Shown one piece after another: positions 1 through 5,368 of a stretch of 6,906 nt of DNA. The translations under genes and the position numbers were made by a program. Source of the stretch: Acidobacteriota bacterium (GTDB taxonomy: Bacteria; Acidobacteriota; Terriglobia; Terriglobales; Acidobacteriaceae); NCBI GenBank assembly GCA_003225655.1, contig QIAW01000251.1, forward strand, positions 1-6,906. Direction: 5' to 3'. The notes under the pieces were generated by a model. That model had not been told where the DNA came from. It searched no databases and saw only the letters and a list, made by a program, of their open reading frames with translations. Within the stretch, counting starts at the first letter, position 1. Each line of letters opens with the position of its first letter.

Positions 1-868
1 CTTCCCACCAGTCGCTCAAAATCGGTGTGCCGCACGCTGAAGCTTCAAAGAAACGCCCGGAAGGACAGTAGCCGAAGCGCGCCATCTGGCCGCGGGTGAC
101 GTTCAGGGTAAAGCGGCACGAAGAATAAAAAGCCGGATGTAGAGCCGGGGCGACATGTTCAAAGCGACGCACGTTTGCCGGCCATGGACATTGCCCCGGA
201 TACATGGAGCCGGCCAGCACGAACTGTTTTCCCGGCATGCTCCGCGCCGGTTCCAGAAAAAGCTCGTCTAATTTCGATTGGCGGTCCTCCGCATAGGTGC
301 CCATATAACTCAGGTCGCAGGTAAGCTCTTCTTTCCGGCCCTCGCGGATATAAACGTCGGAGTCCACGCACCCATAGAGAGGCTTGGCGATTCGCGCCTT
401 CCAATGCTCTTCCAGTTCGCCTAGTATCGCTCCGCCTGTAAATGAGAGATACAGATCAAACTCCGGAATCTGATCGCGGCGCAAGTGCTCCGCCTCGCCT
501 GCCCTGAGTTTCTCCAGGGTTATGGGTGTATCCAGATCGTAGAAAACATGCACAGGATGAGAGAGCGCGAGTACCTCGTCGACGATGCGCGCGCCCTCGG
601 GACAGTAGCTGCCCACAATGACCGCGTCCGAATCAGCCGCCTCCTCGCAAGCGTACTTGCGTACATCTTCCCACTGTGGATAAAGGACCAGATGACAGTA
701 GTCGCACTCAGAAAAATCCCTGCGCTGGGCGTAGTAGGGCACATCTCTTTCGAAAAAAGTAACTTTGTGCCCTCTTCGTGCAAGCGCCCGCAGCAGGGCG
801 CGATAGGGCGTTGCATGCCCATTGCCCCAGGAGGAAGACAACGTAAGGCCGAACAGTGTGATCTTCAC
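1..868 (-). CDS. CgeB-type glycosyltransferase (DUF3880/COG4641-like), 3' end outside window
   Basis: The frame is open from a GTG at 866-868 to the left edge, giving 289 residues without a stop; the C-terminus is outside. An in-frame TAG lies 18 bases upstream of the GTG, and a GGGAG ribosome site sits about 7 bases before it, so GTG is the likely start. Residues 1-50 (MKITLFGLTL, then SSSWGNGHAT at 11-20 and FFERDVPYY at 38-46) match the N-terminal Rossmann-like half of CgeB-type GT-B glycosyltransferases. Near the edge, residues 271-288 (GRFFEASACGTPILSDWW) match the C-terminal nucleotide-sugar-binding region, where the Glu and the CGTP stretch are typical. The family transfers sugars to surface polysaccharide, spore coat or protein acceptors; donor and acceptor cannot be told here. 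No signal peptide is visible, so it is probably cytosolic. The zinc-ribbon gene lies 112 bases upstream on the same strand. Family assignment is firm, function generic. Confidence 0.88.
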   Translation of the reverse strand, partial: MKITLFGLTLSSSWGNGHATPYRALLRALARRGHKVTFFERDVPYYAQRRDFSECDYCHLVLYPQWEDVRKYACEEAADSDAVIVGSYCPEGARIVDEVLALSHPVHVFYDLDTPITLEKLRAGEAEHLRRDQIPEFDLYLSFTGGAILGELEEHWKARIAKPLYGCVDSDVYIREGRKEELTCDLSYMGTYAEDRQSKLDELFLEPARSMPGKQFVLAGSMYPGQCPWPANVRRFEHVAPALHPAFYSSCRFTLNVTRGQMARFGYCPSGRFFEASACGTPILSDWWE

Positions 869-980
869 CAGCGCGCTCCCATCCTAAGAACCTGTATGCA
901 GGACCTGGTATTTCACCTTTGGTTTTCAGATGACTGGGAGGGCGCTCCTGTTGCCGTGGCAAAAACTCTCTCGTCAGGTC

Positions 981-1163
981 TCAGTAGAAGTCGGAGCAAC
1001 TCAGAAAGAAGCCGCATGTGCACGTGAGCTTGCAACGCAACTCCTGCAGTTTCTCTCCGCAATTAGGACAGTATTGGCCCGGATGGGCCCCAGGCTTGGC
1101 CTTGAGATCTTCCGTCCGTTGTCTCCCATCGGGGTTGCCAAGATGAGGATCAGGGTCGCGCAT
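981..1163 (-). CDS. small zinc-ribbon protein, 60 aa
   Basis: This minus-strand ORF encodes 60 residues. The first half is polar with no clear fold (rich in Asp, Pro, Gly, Lys). The second half carries six cysteines: CPNC at 32-35, then C44, C48, C50 and C56, ending in SCSDFY. The CPNCGEKL start and the CKL...GFFLSCSDFY end resemble a family of short zinc-ribbon proteins that I recall from Acidobacteria and Planctomycetes; its function is unknown to me. A role in metal-stabilised nucleic-acid or protein contact would only be a guess. The ATG at 1161-1163 is the first start after an in-frame stop and has AGGA about 10 bases upstream. It lies between the osmC terminator-like hairpin and the glycosyltransferase gene, and could be co-transcribed with the latter. 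The C48-x-C50 spacing is one residue shorter than a standard C-x2-C knuckle. Confidence 0.72.
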   Translation of the reverse strand: MRDPDPHLGNPDGRQRTEDLKAKPGAHPGQYCPNCGEKLQELRCKLTCTCGFFLSCSDFY

Positions 1164-1280
1164 GCTGCTAATCCTACAACAGCTTGAGCCGTTCTGCGTT
1201 CATCACCAATGCATAGCTGAAGTGAAAAATCTGGTTGCGCAGCTCCGGGCTGCCAATCGAAATCGCGGTCGCGCAAAGCG

Positions 1281-1313
1281 GAAGAAACCCGGCTGCCCCA
1301 AACTGGCAGCCGG
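1281..1313 (-). terminator. probable rho-independent terminator downstream of osmC
   Basis: A perfect 9-bp inverted repeat (CCGGCTGCC at 1289-1297, GGCAGCCGG at 1305-1313) encloses a 7-base loop. Read on the minus strand, the stem is followed by GTTTCTT, a short and imperfect U-tract. It begins 17 bases after the osmC stop codon, the expected place for that gene's terminator. On the plus strand no T-run follows the stem, so the signal works in one direction only. Confidence 0.68.
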
Positions 1314-1329
1314 CAACTGACGCCTACTC

Positions 1330-1752
1330 TCAAACCAGCTTCGTACGCATGGTAATCTCGGCCTTCAATACCTTGGAAACCGGACATCCGGTCTTGGCAT
1401 TCTGGGCGGCCTTCTCAAATGCGGCTGGATCTACGCCTGGAATCTTGGCGGCAACATCCAGGTGAATCGCGGTAATGGTGAAGCCCGCTTCCAGCTTTTC
1501 CAGGGTAAGGGTAGCTTCGGTGCTGATGCTCTCTGGCGTAATGCCTGCATTCCCGAGCTGCGCGGAGAGTGCCATGGAAAAACATCCTGCGTGCGCCGCC
1601 GCAATCAGCTCCTCGGGATTAGTTCCCTGCCCGTCTTCAAAACGCGTGCTGAACGAATATGGCGTCGCCTTTAGCACTCCACTGGCGGTGGTCACGATGC
1701 CTTTGCCGTCTTTGAGTCCGCCCTTCCAGACTGCTCCTGCTTTTCTTTCCAT
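1330..1752 (-). CDS. osmC: OsmC family peroxiredoxin
   Basis: The 140-residue product is close to E. coli OsmC in length and sequence: GTNPEELI at 43-50, AAHAGCFSMALS at 52-63 and GCPVSKVLKAEIT at 122-134. OsmC proteins are cytosolic homodimeric thiol peroxidases that reduce organic hydroperoxides. The catalytic cysteine pair is present as Cys57 (peroxidatic) and Cys123 (resolving), and Arg37 (in TRFE) and Glu48, conserved near the active site, are also present. I chose the ATG at 1750-1752 because the OsmC homology begins there (MERKAGAVWKGG) and GGAGAGGA ends 3 bases before it; the frame stays open for 38 further codons upstream, but that part does not resemble the family. The gene is divergent from the SYLF-protein gene across about 215 bases and is followed by a terminator-like hairpin. 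Osmotic or stationary-phase control is known for E. coli osmC but not shown here. Confidence 0.95.
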   Translation of the reverse strand: MERKAGAVWKGGLKDGKGIVTTASGVLKATPYSFSTRFEDGQGTNPEELIAAAHAGCFSMALSAQLGNAGITPESISTEATLTLEKLEAGFTITAIHLDVAAKIPGVDPAAFEKAAQNAKTGCPVSKVLKAEITMRTKLV

Positions 1753-1785
1753 AAGTCCTCTCCTTGAAGGTTTGCAAAACACTCC

Positions 1786-1815
1786 AACATACCATCTCGC
1801 TGCCCCGTTCGTCAG
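1786..1815 (-). promoter_or_regulatory. possible osmC promoter
   Basis: On the minus strand CTGACG (1810-1815) is followed after 18 bases by TATGTT (1786-1791). These match the -35 and -10 consensus at four of six positions each and lie about 34 bases upstream of the osmC start codon. The spacing is plausible, but both hexamers are weak and there is no independent support. Confidence 0.25.
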
Positions 1816-1967
1816 CTTGAACCTGCTTGGCCAAACAGAGAACCAGAAACTGAGAACTGCATTCAACAGCTCTCGATTTTCTTCGGAAGCGGCGAACCCA
1901 GCAGCAGTATGAATGTTCTAACTTGAAATACGCTGGCAAATGTGTAGGCGTTTCTACGGGGGTACTT

Positions 1968-2678
1968 ATGAAAAAACTTGTGATCGTGATCGCGCTCGTG
2001 TGTCTGAGCACTCTAGGTTGGAGTGCAGACAAGGCAGACAAGAGCGATAAACAGCAGACGGCAGATCGTCTTGAATTAGCAGGGCAGGTATTGCACGAAA
2101 TCATGGCAGCGCCTGATAAGGGCATTCCCGACGAGGTGTTTTCGGGGGCCAAGTGCGTAGCGGTGGTGCCGCACCTGGTGAAGGCCGGATTCATCTTTGG
2201 CGGCAAGCATGGACGCGGCGTCGCCACCTGCCGCACAACCGAAGGCTGGAGCGCTCCCGCATTCTTCACCGTAAGCGGCGGCAGTTGGGGCGCGCAAATC
2301 GGCGTCGAAGGTGTTGACCTGGTCATGATGATCATGAACGACAAGGGCATGCAGCACCTGATGTCCAATAAATTCCAGGTTGGCGGCGAAGCTTCCGCCG
2401 CGGCCGGCCCTGTGGGCCGCCATGCCTCAGCGGGCACTGACTGGAAGGCGGAAACCGAAATCCTCTCTTACTCCCGCACTAAAGGGCTGTTTGCGGGCAT
2501 AAGCCTGGAAGGTTCATGGATCAAACAGGATGACGATGCTACCAAAGCTGTCTATAGCCCTGAAGTAACCAACCAGACAACTCTCAGCGGCAAGGTCCCG
2601 CCGCCATCCATTGCCGAGCCGTTCCTCACCGTTGTACGCACGTACAGCGTCAAGGTCAACGCCAGGAAGCAAAGCTGA
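1968..2678 (+). CDS. secreted SYLF-domain (YSC84/DUF500) lipid-binding protein
   Basis: The 236-residue protein begins with a Sec-type signal peptide (MKK, then a hydrophobic run at 4-17), with cleavage probably near residues 19-21. The mature part is a SYLF domain: AKCVAVVPHLVKAGFIFGG at 61-79, GRGVATCR at 82-89, SAPAFFTVSGGSWGAQIG at 95-112, a hydrophobic stretch DLVMMIM at 117-123, and LSYSRTKGLFAGISLEGS at 166-183. SYLF domains bind phosphoinositides in eukaryotes; bacterial members are exported and poorly characterised, probably envelope- or lipid-associated. The ATG at 1968 was chosen over one 45 bases upstream because it starts the signal peptide and has GGGGG about 5-9 bases before it. 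A short proline-containing tail (PPPS at 211-214) follows the domain. It is divergent from osmC; a shared stress response is possible but unproven. No acyl-lipid attachment box is convincing. Confidence 0.9.
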   Translation: MKKLVIVIALVCLSTLGWSADKADKSDKQQTADRLELAGQVLHEIMAAPDKGIPDEVFSGAKCVAVVPHLVKAGFIFGGKHGRGVATCRTTEGWSAPAFFTVSGGSWGAQIGVEGVDLVMMIMNDKGMQHLMSNKFQVGGEASAAAGPVGRHASAGTDWKAETEILSYSRTKGLFAGISLEGSWIKQDDDATKAVYSPEVTNQTTLSGKVPPPSIAEPFLTVVRTYSVKVNARKQS

Positions 2679-2725
2679 GACCTGGGTTGAAAGTAACAAC
2701 GTGAACACCCGCGTGGGTGTCAAAA

Positions 2726-2746
2726 TGGGAGGCAAAAAGCCTCCCA
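2726..2746 (+). terminator. strong hairpin after the SYLF-protein gene, possible terminator
   Basis: A perfect 8-bp stem (TGGGAGGC at 2726-2733, GCCTCCCA at 2739-2746) encloses an AAAAA loop, 48 bases after the stop codon of the SYLF gene. On the plus strand only a late, broken T-run (GTTTGTT, 2754-2760) follows; on the minus strand TTTTG follows immediately. The position fits termination between the two plus-strand genes, but the weak plus-strand U-tract leaves open another role, such as mRNA 3'-end protection. Confidence 0.5.
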
Positions 2747-2788
2747 GCGCAACGTTTGTTCCTATCGAAAACATCGAAAGCTTAAGAA

Positions 2789-2803
2789 TGATCTGAAAGA
2801 TCA
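2789..2803. repeat. short perfect inverted repeat just upstream of a ribosome site
   Basis: TGATCT (2789-2794) and AGATCA (2798-2803) form a perfect 6-bp dyad with a 3-base centre. It ends 6 bases before the GGGAG ribosome site of the following gene. It could be an operator half-site pair or a small mRNA hairpin affecting initiation; a dyad this short can also arise by chance. Confidence 0.4.
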
Positions 2804-2821
2804 ATGAAAGGGAGAATGGCT

Positions 2822-3232
2822 ATGAAGCGCACTGTTATTTCATCGGCCCTGGTCCTGGCACTTTTCTTCTCCGTTGCCCTGTGGGGAAAAGAGTTTCGTT
2901 TCACCAACAACAATTCGGTCGCACCCGCTGCCGCGGGCAAGGTGGATGTTGAACACGATCGTAACAGCAATACCCGGCTGAGAATCCACGTGTATCACCT
3001 GGCCGATCCGGACAAACTCACTCCCGCCAAATCGGCTTACGTGGTTTGGGTACAGCCGGCGGGAAAACCTGCTCTGAATGTGGGTCAGCTCAGGGTGAAC
3101 GAAGATCTGGAGGGCACGCTGACTGCAACCACTCCTTACAAGACATTCGACGTCTTCATCACTGCTGAAGACAACGCTCACGCCGATTCACCAACCGGCC
3201 AGGAAATGTTGCGGACAGCAGTTGACCGCTGA
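2822..3232 (+). CDS. small secreted protein with RskA-C-like region
   Basis: The 136-residue product has a signal peptide (MKRT, then a hydrophobic run at 5-21; cleavage probably near 22-23) and a mature part of about 114 residues beginning KEFRFTNNNS. I do not recognise a named family with certainty. The second half (AYVVWVQPAGKPALNVGQL at 72-90, TPYKTFDVFITAED at 104-117, then SPTG at 123-126) resembles the C-terminal extracytoplasmic domain of RskA-type anti-sigma factors, in which a YVLW...G...LG strand is followed by F.VTAE...P.PTG. No transmembrane helix other than the signal peptide and no sigma-binding N-terminal domain are present, so it is not a complete anti-sigma factor. Of three close in-frame ATGs (2804, 2816, 2822) the last is preferred: GGGAG at 2810-2814 is 7 bases before it, and it begins the signal peptide directly. 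The gene converges on mtnA. Confidence 0.8.
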   Translation: MKRTVISSALVLALFFSVALWGKEFRFTNNNSVAPAAAGKVDVEHDRNSNTRLRIHVYHLADPDKLTPAKSAYVVWVQPAGKPALNVGQLRVNEDLEGTLTATTPYKTFDVFITAEDNAHADSPTGQEMLRTAVDR

Positions 3233-3240
3233 TCGCTTCG

Positions 3241-3265
3241 GATCGATTGTTTGGATTGATCGATC
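3241..3265. repeat. inverted repeat between convergent genes
   Basis: GATCGAT (3241-3247) pairs with ATCGATC (3259-3265) around an 11-base loop, midway between the stop of the small secreted-protein gene and the stop of mtnA. The position suits a shared terminator for convergent genes, but neither strand has a T-run after the stem and the stem is only 7 bp and not GC-rich, so termination is unproven. Confidence 0.35.
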
Positions 3266-3295
3266 ACCTGGATGGATTGAAGGTCCGCTGTTTCT

Positions 3296-4366
3296 CTAGG
3301 TGAGTACCGATTGCTGGGAGCTGAGGACCGCCGTATTGGCCAACTGCTTCAGCGACTCCGTGTACGGCGCCCGCGCCAGGCCTCGCTCGGTAATAATCGC
3401 GGCCACATAGCGATGAGGTGTGACATCAAAGGCTGGGTTTTCCACGCGGATGCCTTCCGGAGTGACTCGCTTGCCCGCGAAGTGCGTCACCTCTGTTGCC
3501 GGGCGCTGCTCAATGGGAATTCCTTCTCCATCCGGCGTGGCCAAATCTACTGTTGACCACGGCGCCGCGACATAGAAGGGTATCCCATGCTCTTTGGCCA
3601 GCACCGCGACCGTATATGTCCCAATCTTGTTGGCCACGTCGCCATTGGCGGCAATGCGGTCGGCGCCCACGACCACGGCGCCAATCTTGCCCTGGCTCAT
3701 CATTGCGCCCGCCATATTGTCAGAGATCACGGTGGTGGGGATGCCATCTTTGTTCAGCTCCCATGCGGTGAGACGCGAGCCCTGCAAAAATGGCCTGGTT
3801 TCATCGGCAAACACATGGATTTTTTTGCCTGATTCCACCGCTGCGCGAATTACACCCAGGGCGGTCCCGTATCCGCAAGTGGCAAGCGCGCCCGCGTTGC
3901 AGTGCGTCAAGACGCCTCCGCTGGAAGGCATAAGCGTGGCGCCGTGTTTGCCCATGGCCTGATTGGCGGCAATATCTTCAACATACATGCGTTGGGCTTC
4001 TTCAATCAGTGCCCGCTTGGCTTCAGCAACGCTCAGCTTTTGCGAAGCATCGAGTTTGCGTCGCATGCGTTCAATGGCCCAGAACAAATTGACCGCGGTC
4101 GGACGGGTAGCGCCAATCACCTGGCAGATTTTCTCGAACTCCTCGCGCAGGCTGGCATGATCACGCGCGGCGGCGTCTCGCGTCCCCAGAGCAATGCCCA
4201 TGGCCGCAGCCACGCCAATGGCCGGTGCGCCGCGCACGATCATGGTGCGAATAGCATCAGCCACCTGCTGATAGCTGGTGCAGGTGACGTAGGTTTCTTC
4301 CGTGGGCAGCTTTGTCTGGTCAATAAAGCGTACGCCCGCCTCTGTCCATTCCAGGGTGAGAATCAT
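3296..4366 (-). CDS. mtnA: S-methyl-5-thioribose-1-phosphate isomerase
   Basis: MtnA converts 5-methylthioribose-1-phosphate to 5-methylthioribulose-1-phosphate in the cytosolic methionine salvage pathway. The 356-residue length is normal. The sequence opens with the usual LEWTEAGVRFIDQTKLP and carries RGAPAIG (45-51), THCNAGALAT (154-163) with the catalytic Cys156, ADETRP (187-192) and GADRIAANGDVANKIGTY (234-251) with the catalytic Asp236, equivalent to Cys160 and Asp240 of B. subtilis MtnA. The family is related to eIF2B regulatory subunits, but the Cys/Asp pair supports the isomerase. The ATG at 4364-4366 fits the family N-terminus; no Shine-Dalgarno sequence precedes it, while a TAAAAT hexamer ends 9 bases upstream. 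No other methionine-salvage gene is visible in the window. pyrE lies 185 bases upstream on the same strand. Confidence 0.97.
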   Translation of the reverse strand: MILTLEWTEAGVRFIDQTKLPTEETYVTCTSYQQVADAIRTMIVRGAPAIGVAAAMGIALGTRDAAARDHASLREEFEKICQVIGATRPTAVNLFWAIERMRRKLDASQKLSVAEAKRALIEEAQRMYVEDIAANQAMGKHGATLMPSSGGVLTHCNAGALATCGYGTALGVIRAAVESGKKIHVFADETRPFLQGSRLTAWELNKDGIPTTVISDNMAGAMMSQGKIGAVVVGADRIAANGDVANKIGTYTVAVLAKEHGIPFYVAAPWSTVDLATPDGEGIPIEQRPATEVTHFAGKRVTPEGIRVENPAFDVTPHRYVAAIITERGLARAPYTESLKQLANTAVLSSQQSVLT

Positions 4367-4375
4367 GAATCTTTG

Positions 4376-4381
4376 ATTTTA
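4376..4381 (-). promoter_or_regulatory. possible mtnA -10 element
   Basis: TAAAAT on the minus strand ends 9 bases before the mtnA ATG. If used as a -10 box, transcription would start about 3 bases before the ATG, giving an almost leaderless mRNA, which agrees with the missing ribosome site. No good -35 hexamer was found. Confidence 0.3.
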
Positions 4382-4470
4382 GAACATTTCAGGAGTTACG
4401 ACAGATCGACGCTAGTCTGATGGATACTAGCTACGATGACACCTCTGCCATGCAGCTTTGGACGGTTGAG

Positions 4471-4550
4471 CAATTTCAATTTCCCGATTACCCAAATTTA
4501 CAATTACCTAATGATCCGATGAATCAACGCCGCGATGACCCAATCCTCTC
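4471..4550. repeat. degenerate 8-base periodic repeat, about ten units
   Basis: Reading 8 bases at a time from 4471 gives units that mostly begin with AT and resemble ATTACCCA: for example ATTACCCA at 4487, ATTACCTA at 4503 and ATGACCCA at 4535. ATTTCCCG (4479), ATGATCCG (4511) and ATGAATCA (4519) are more diverged, and the unit at 4527 is GC-rich and poorly matched. The phase is kept throughout and the tract ends one base before the pyrE stop codon (4552). It is visibly more AT-rich than the flanking genes. It looks like a decayed short tandem repeat; no function can be assigned. Confidence 0.55.
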
Positions 4551-4551
4551 A

Positions 4552-5274
4552 CTACTCCTGGTGGGCGGCGCAACGCTTATGGGGTATGACGGTGACCGCG
4601 GGGCGGCCGCAGAGATCACACACCTCGCCCAGCGCCAGGAGCGGATCGTTTTCCTGCTGCCTTACGTGCAAATGTTTCTCGCGTACATCCTGGGCGGTGT
4701 AGATGGTCACAAAGGGAGCCGGGTGCGCAACTTTTTCCACCAGGGGCCGCCCGCGCGCCTCTTCGCGCTCCACAAGACATATTGCTCCGACAACTTCGAA
4801 GCCAAATTGCCGTGACGCCTCGATCGCCTGAATGATCGAGTTGCCGCTTGTGCACACGTCATCGACGATAAAAACTTTCGCTCCCTTCCTGCGAAAGCCC
4901 TCAATGCGCTGCTCGGTACCGTGGTCTTTTACGTCCTTGCGCACAACGAAGCCGTGAATGAGCTTTCGCCCGGAACTTTCCATGCTGCTGTCGGTGATGC
5001 GCCCCTGGATTCGCTGTGCGCTTAAGATGGCAATGCCGGTCGCAATAGGATCGGCGCCCATGGTCATTCCACCCACGGCATCGGGCTTGAATCCGCTCTC
5101 ATAGATCTCGTCATAGAAAACGCGCGCGGTGAGACGCGCGCCTTCCGCATTCAGCGTGGTGGCGCGGCAATCGATGTAGTAATCGCTGGTGCCGCCGGAC
5201 GAGAGTTTGAACTCGCCCAGCCTAAATGAGTTTTCAGCCAGTACCTGCAGTAAGGCTTCGCGTGCATTGCTCAT
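4552..5274 (-). CDS. pyrE: orotate phosphoribosyltransferase with Cys/His-rich C-terminal tail
   Basis: PyrE joins orotate to PRPP to make orotidine 5'-phosphate in de novo pyrimidine synthesis, in the cytosol. Recognisable parts are FKLSSGGTSDYYIDCR (22-37, orotate side), VGGMTMGADPIA (67-78), the flexible catalytic loop FVVRKDVKDHGT (109-120, with Lys and His residues) and the PRPP-binding motif VFIVDDVCTSGNS (134-146). The protein is 240 residues, longer than the roughly 190-215 usual for bacterial PyrE. The extra length is C-terminal: CDLC at 219-222 and HKRCAAH at 232-238 give three cysteines and two histidines in a pattern that could bind zinc. No Shine-Dalgarno sequence precedes the ATG at 5272-5274. 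mtnA follows after 185 bases containing a degenerate repeat, and the CPBP protease gene ends 94 bases upstream. Enzyme identity is secure; the tail's role is unknown. Confidence 0.96.
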   Translation of the reverse strand: MSNAREALLQVLAENSFRLGEFKLSSGGTSDYYIDCRATTLNAEGARLTARVFYDEIYESGFKPDAVGGMTMGADPIATGIAILSAQRIQGRITDSSMESSGRKLIHGFVVRKDVKDHGTEQRIEGFRRKGAKVFIVDDVCTSGNSIIQAIEASRQFGFEVVGAICLVEREEARGRPLVEKVAHPAPFVTIYTAQDVREKHLHVRQQENDPLLALGEVCDLCGRPAVTVIPHKRCAAHQE

Positions 5275-5283
5275 GAAAGCTTA

Positions 5284-5289
5284 AAGATA
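5284..5289 (-). promoter_or_regulatory. possible pyrE -10 element
   Basis: TATCTT on the minus strand ends 9 bases before the pyrE ATG, the same spacing as the -10-like hexamer before mtnA. It would place the transcript start about 3 bases before the ATG. No recognisable -35 hexamer was found. Confidence 0.28.
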
Positions 5290-5368
5290 GCAGGAGAGAG
5301 CCGCGGATTCCAGCGGATTTGTGGCGGAACCATCGAGACGGCAGTATGTACGCGCAAGTGTGTGCAGG

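Noticed and set aside
485..1027. 180-codon plus-strand ORF opposite the glycosyltransferase
   Set aside because: It is antisense to a strand with clear family motifs, and its translation has no recognisable domain and an irregular composition; a shadow ORF.
1177..1323. Minus-strand open stretch ending in ...MNAERLKLL just before the zinc-ribbon start
   Set aside because: Bounded by TAG at both ends, with no ATG, GTG or TTG start until about ten codons before its end. It also overlaps the terminator-like hairpin, so it is most likely non-coding.
1753..1866. Upstream extension of the osmC frame by 38 codons
   Set aside because: The extension has no OsmC similarity, and the internal ATG at 1750-1752 has a strong ribosome site and matches the family N-terminus.
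1923..1967. Earlier in-frame ATG for the SYLF protein
   Set aside because: It would put 15 residues before a textbook signal peptide and has no ribosome site, while the ATG at 1968 has GGGGG at a good distance.
1637..2437. 266-codon minus-strand ORF across osmC and the SYLF gene
   Set aside because: It is out of frame with osmC on the same strand and antisense to the SYLF domain; both of those have clear homology, so this is a shadow.
4420..4815. 131-codon plus-strand ORF across the mtnA-pyrE gap and into pyrE
   Set aside because: Most of it is antisense to conserved pyrE sequence and its first part is the 8-base repeat tract; no family resemblance.
3296..5274. mtnA and pyrE as a functional operon
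   Set aside because: They share strand and adjacency, but a 185-base gap containing a repeat tract and a separate -10-like site before mtnA argue against tight coupling; no shared pathway step is evident.
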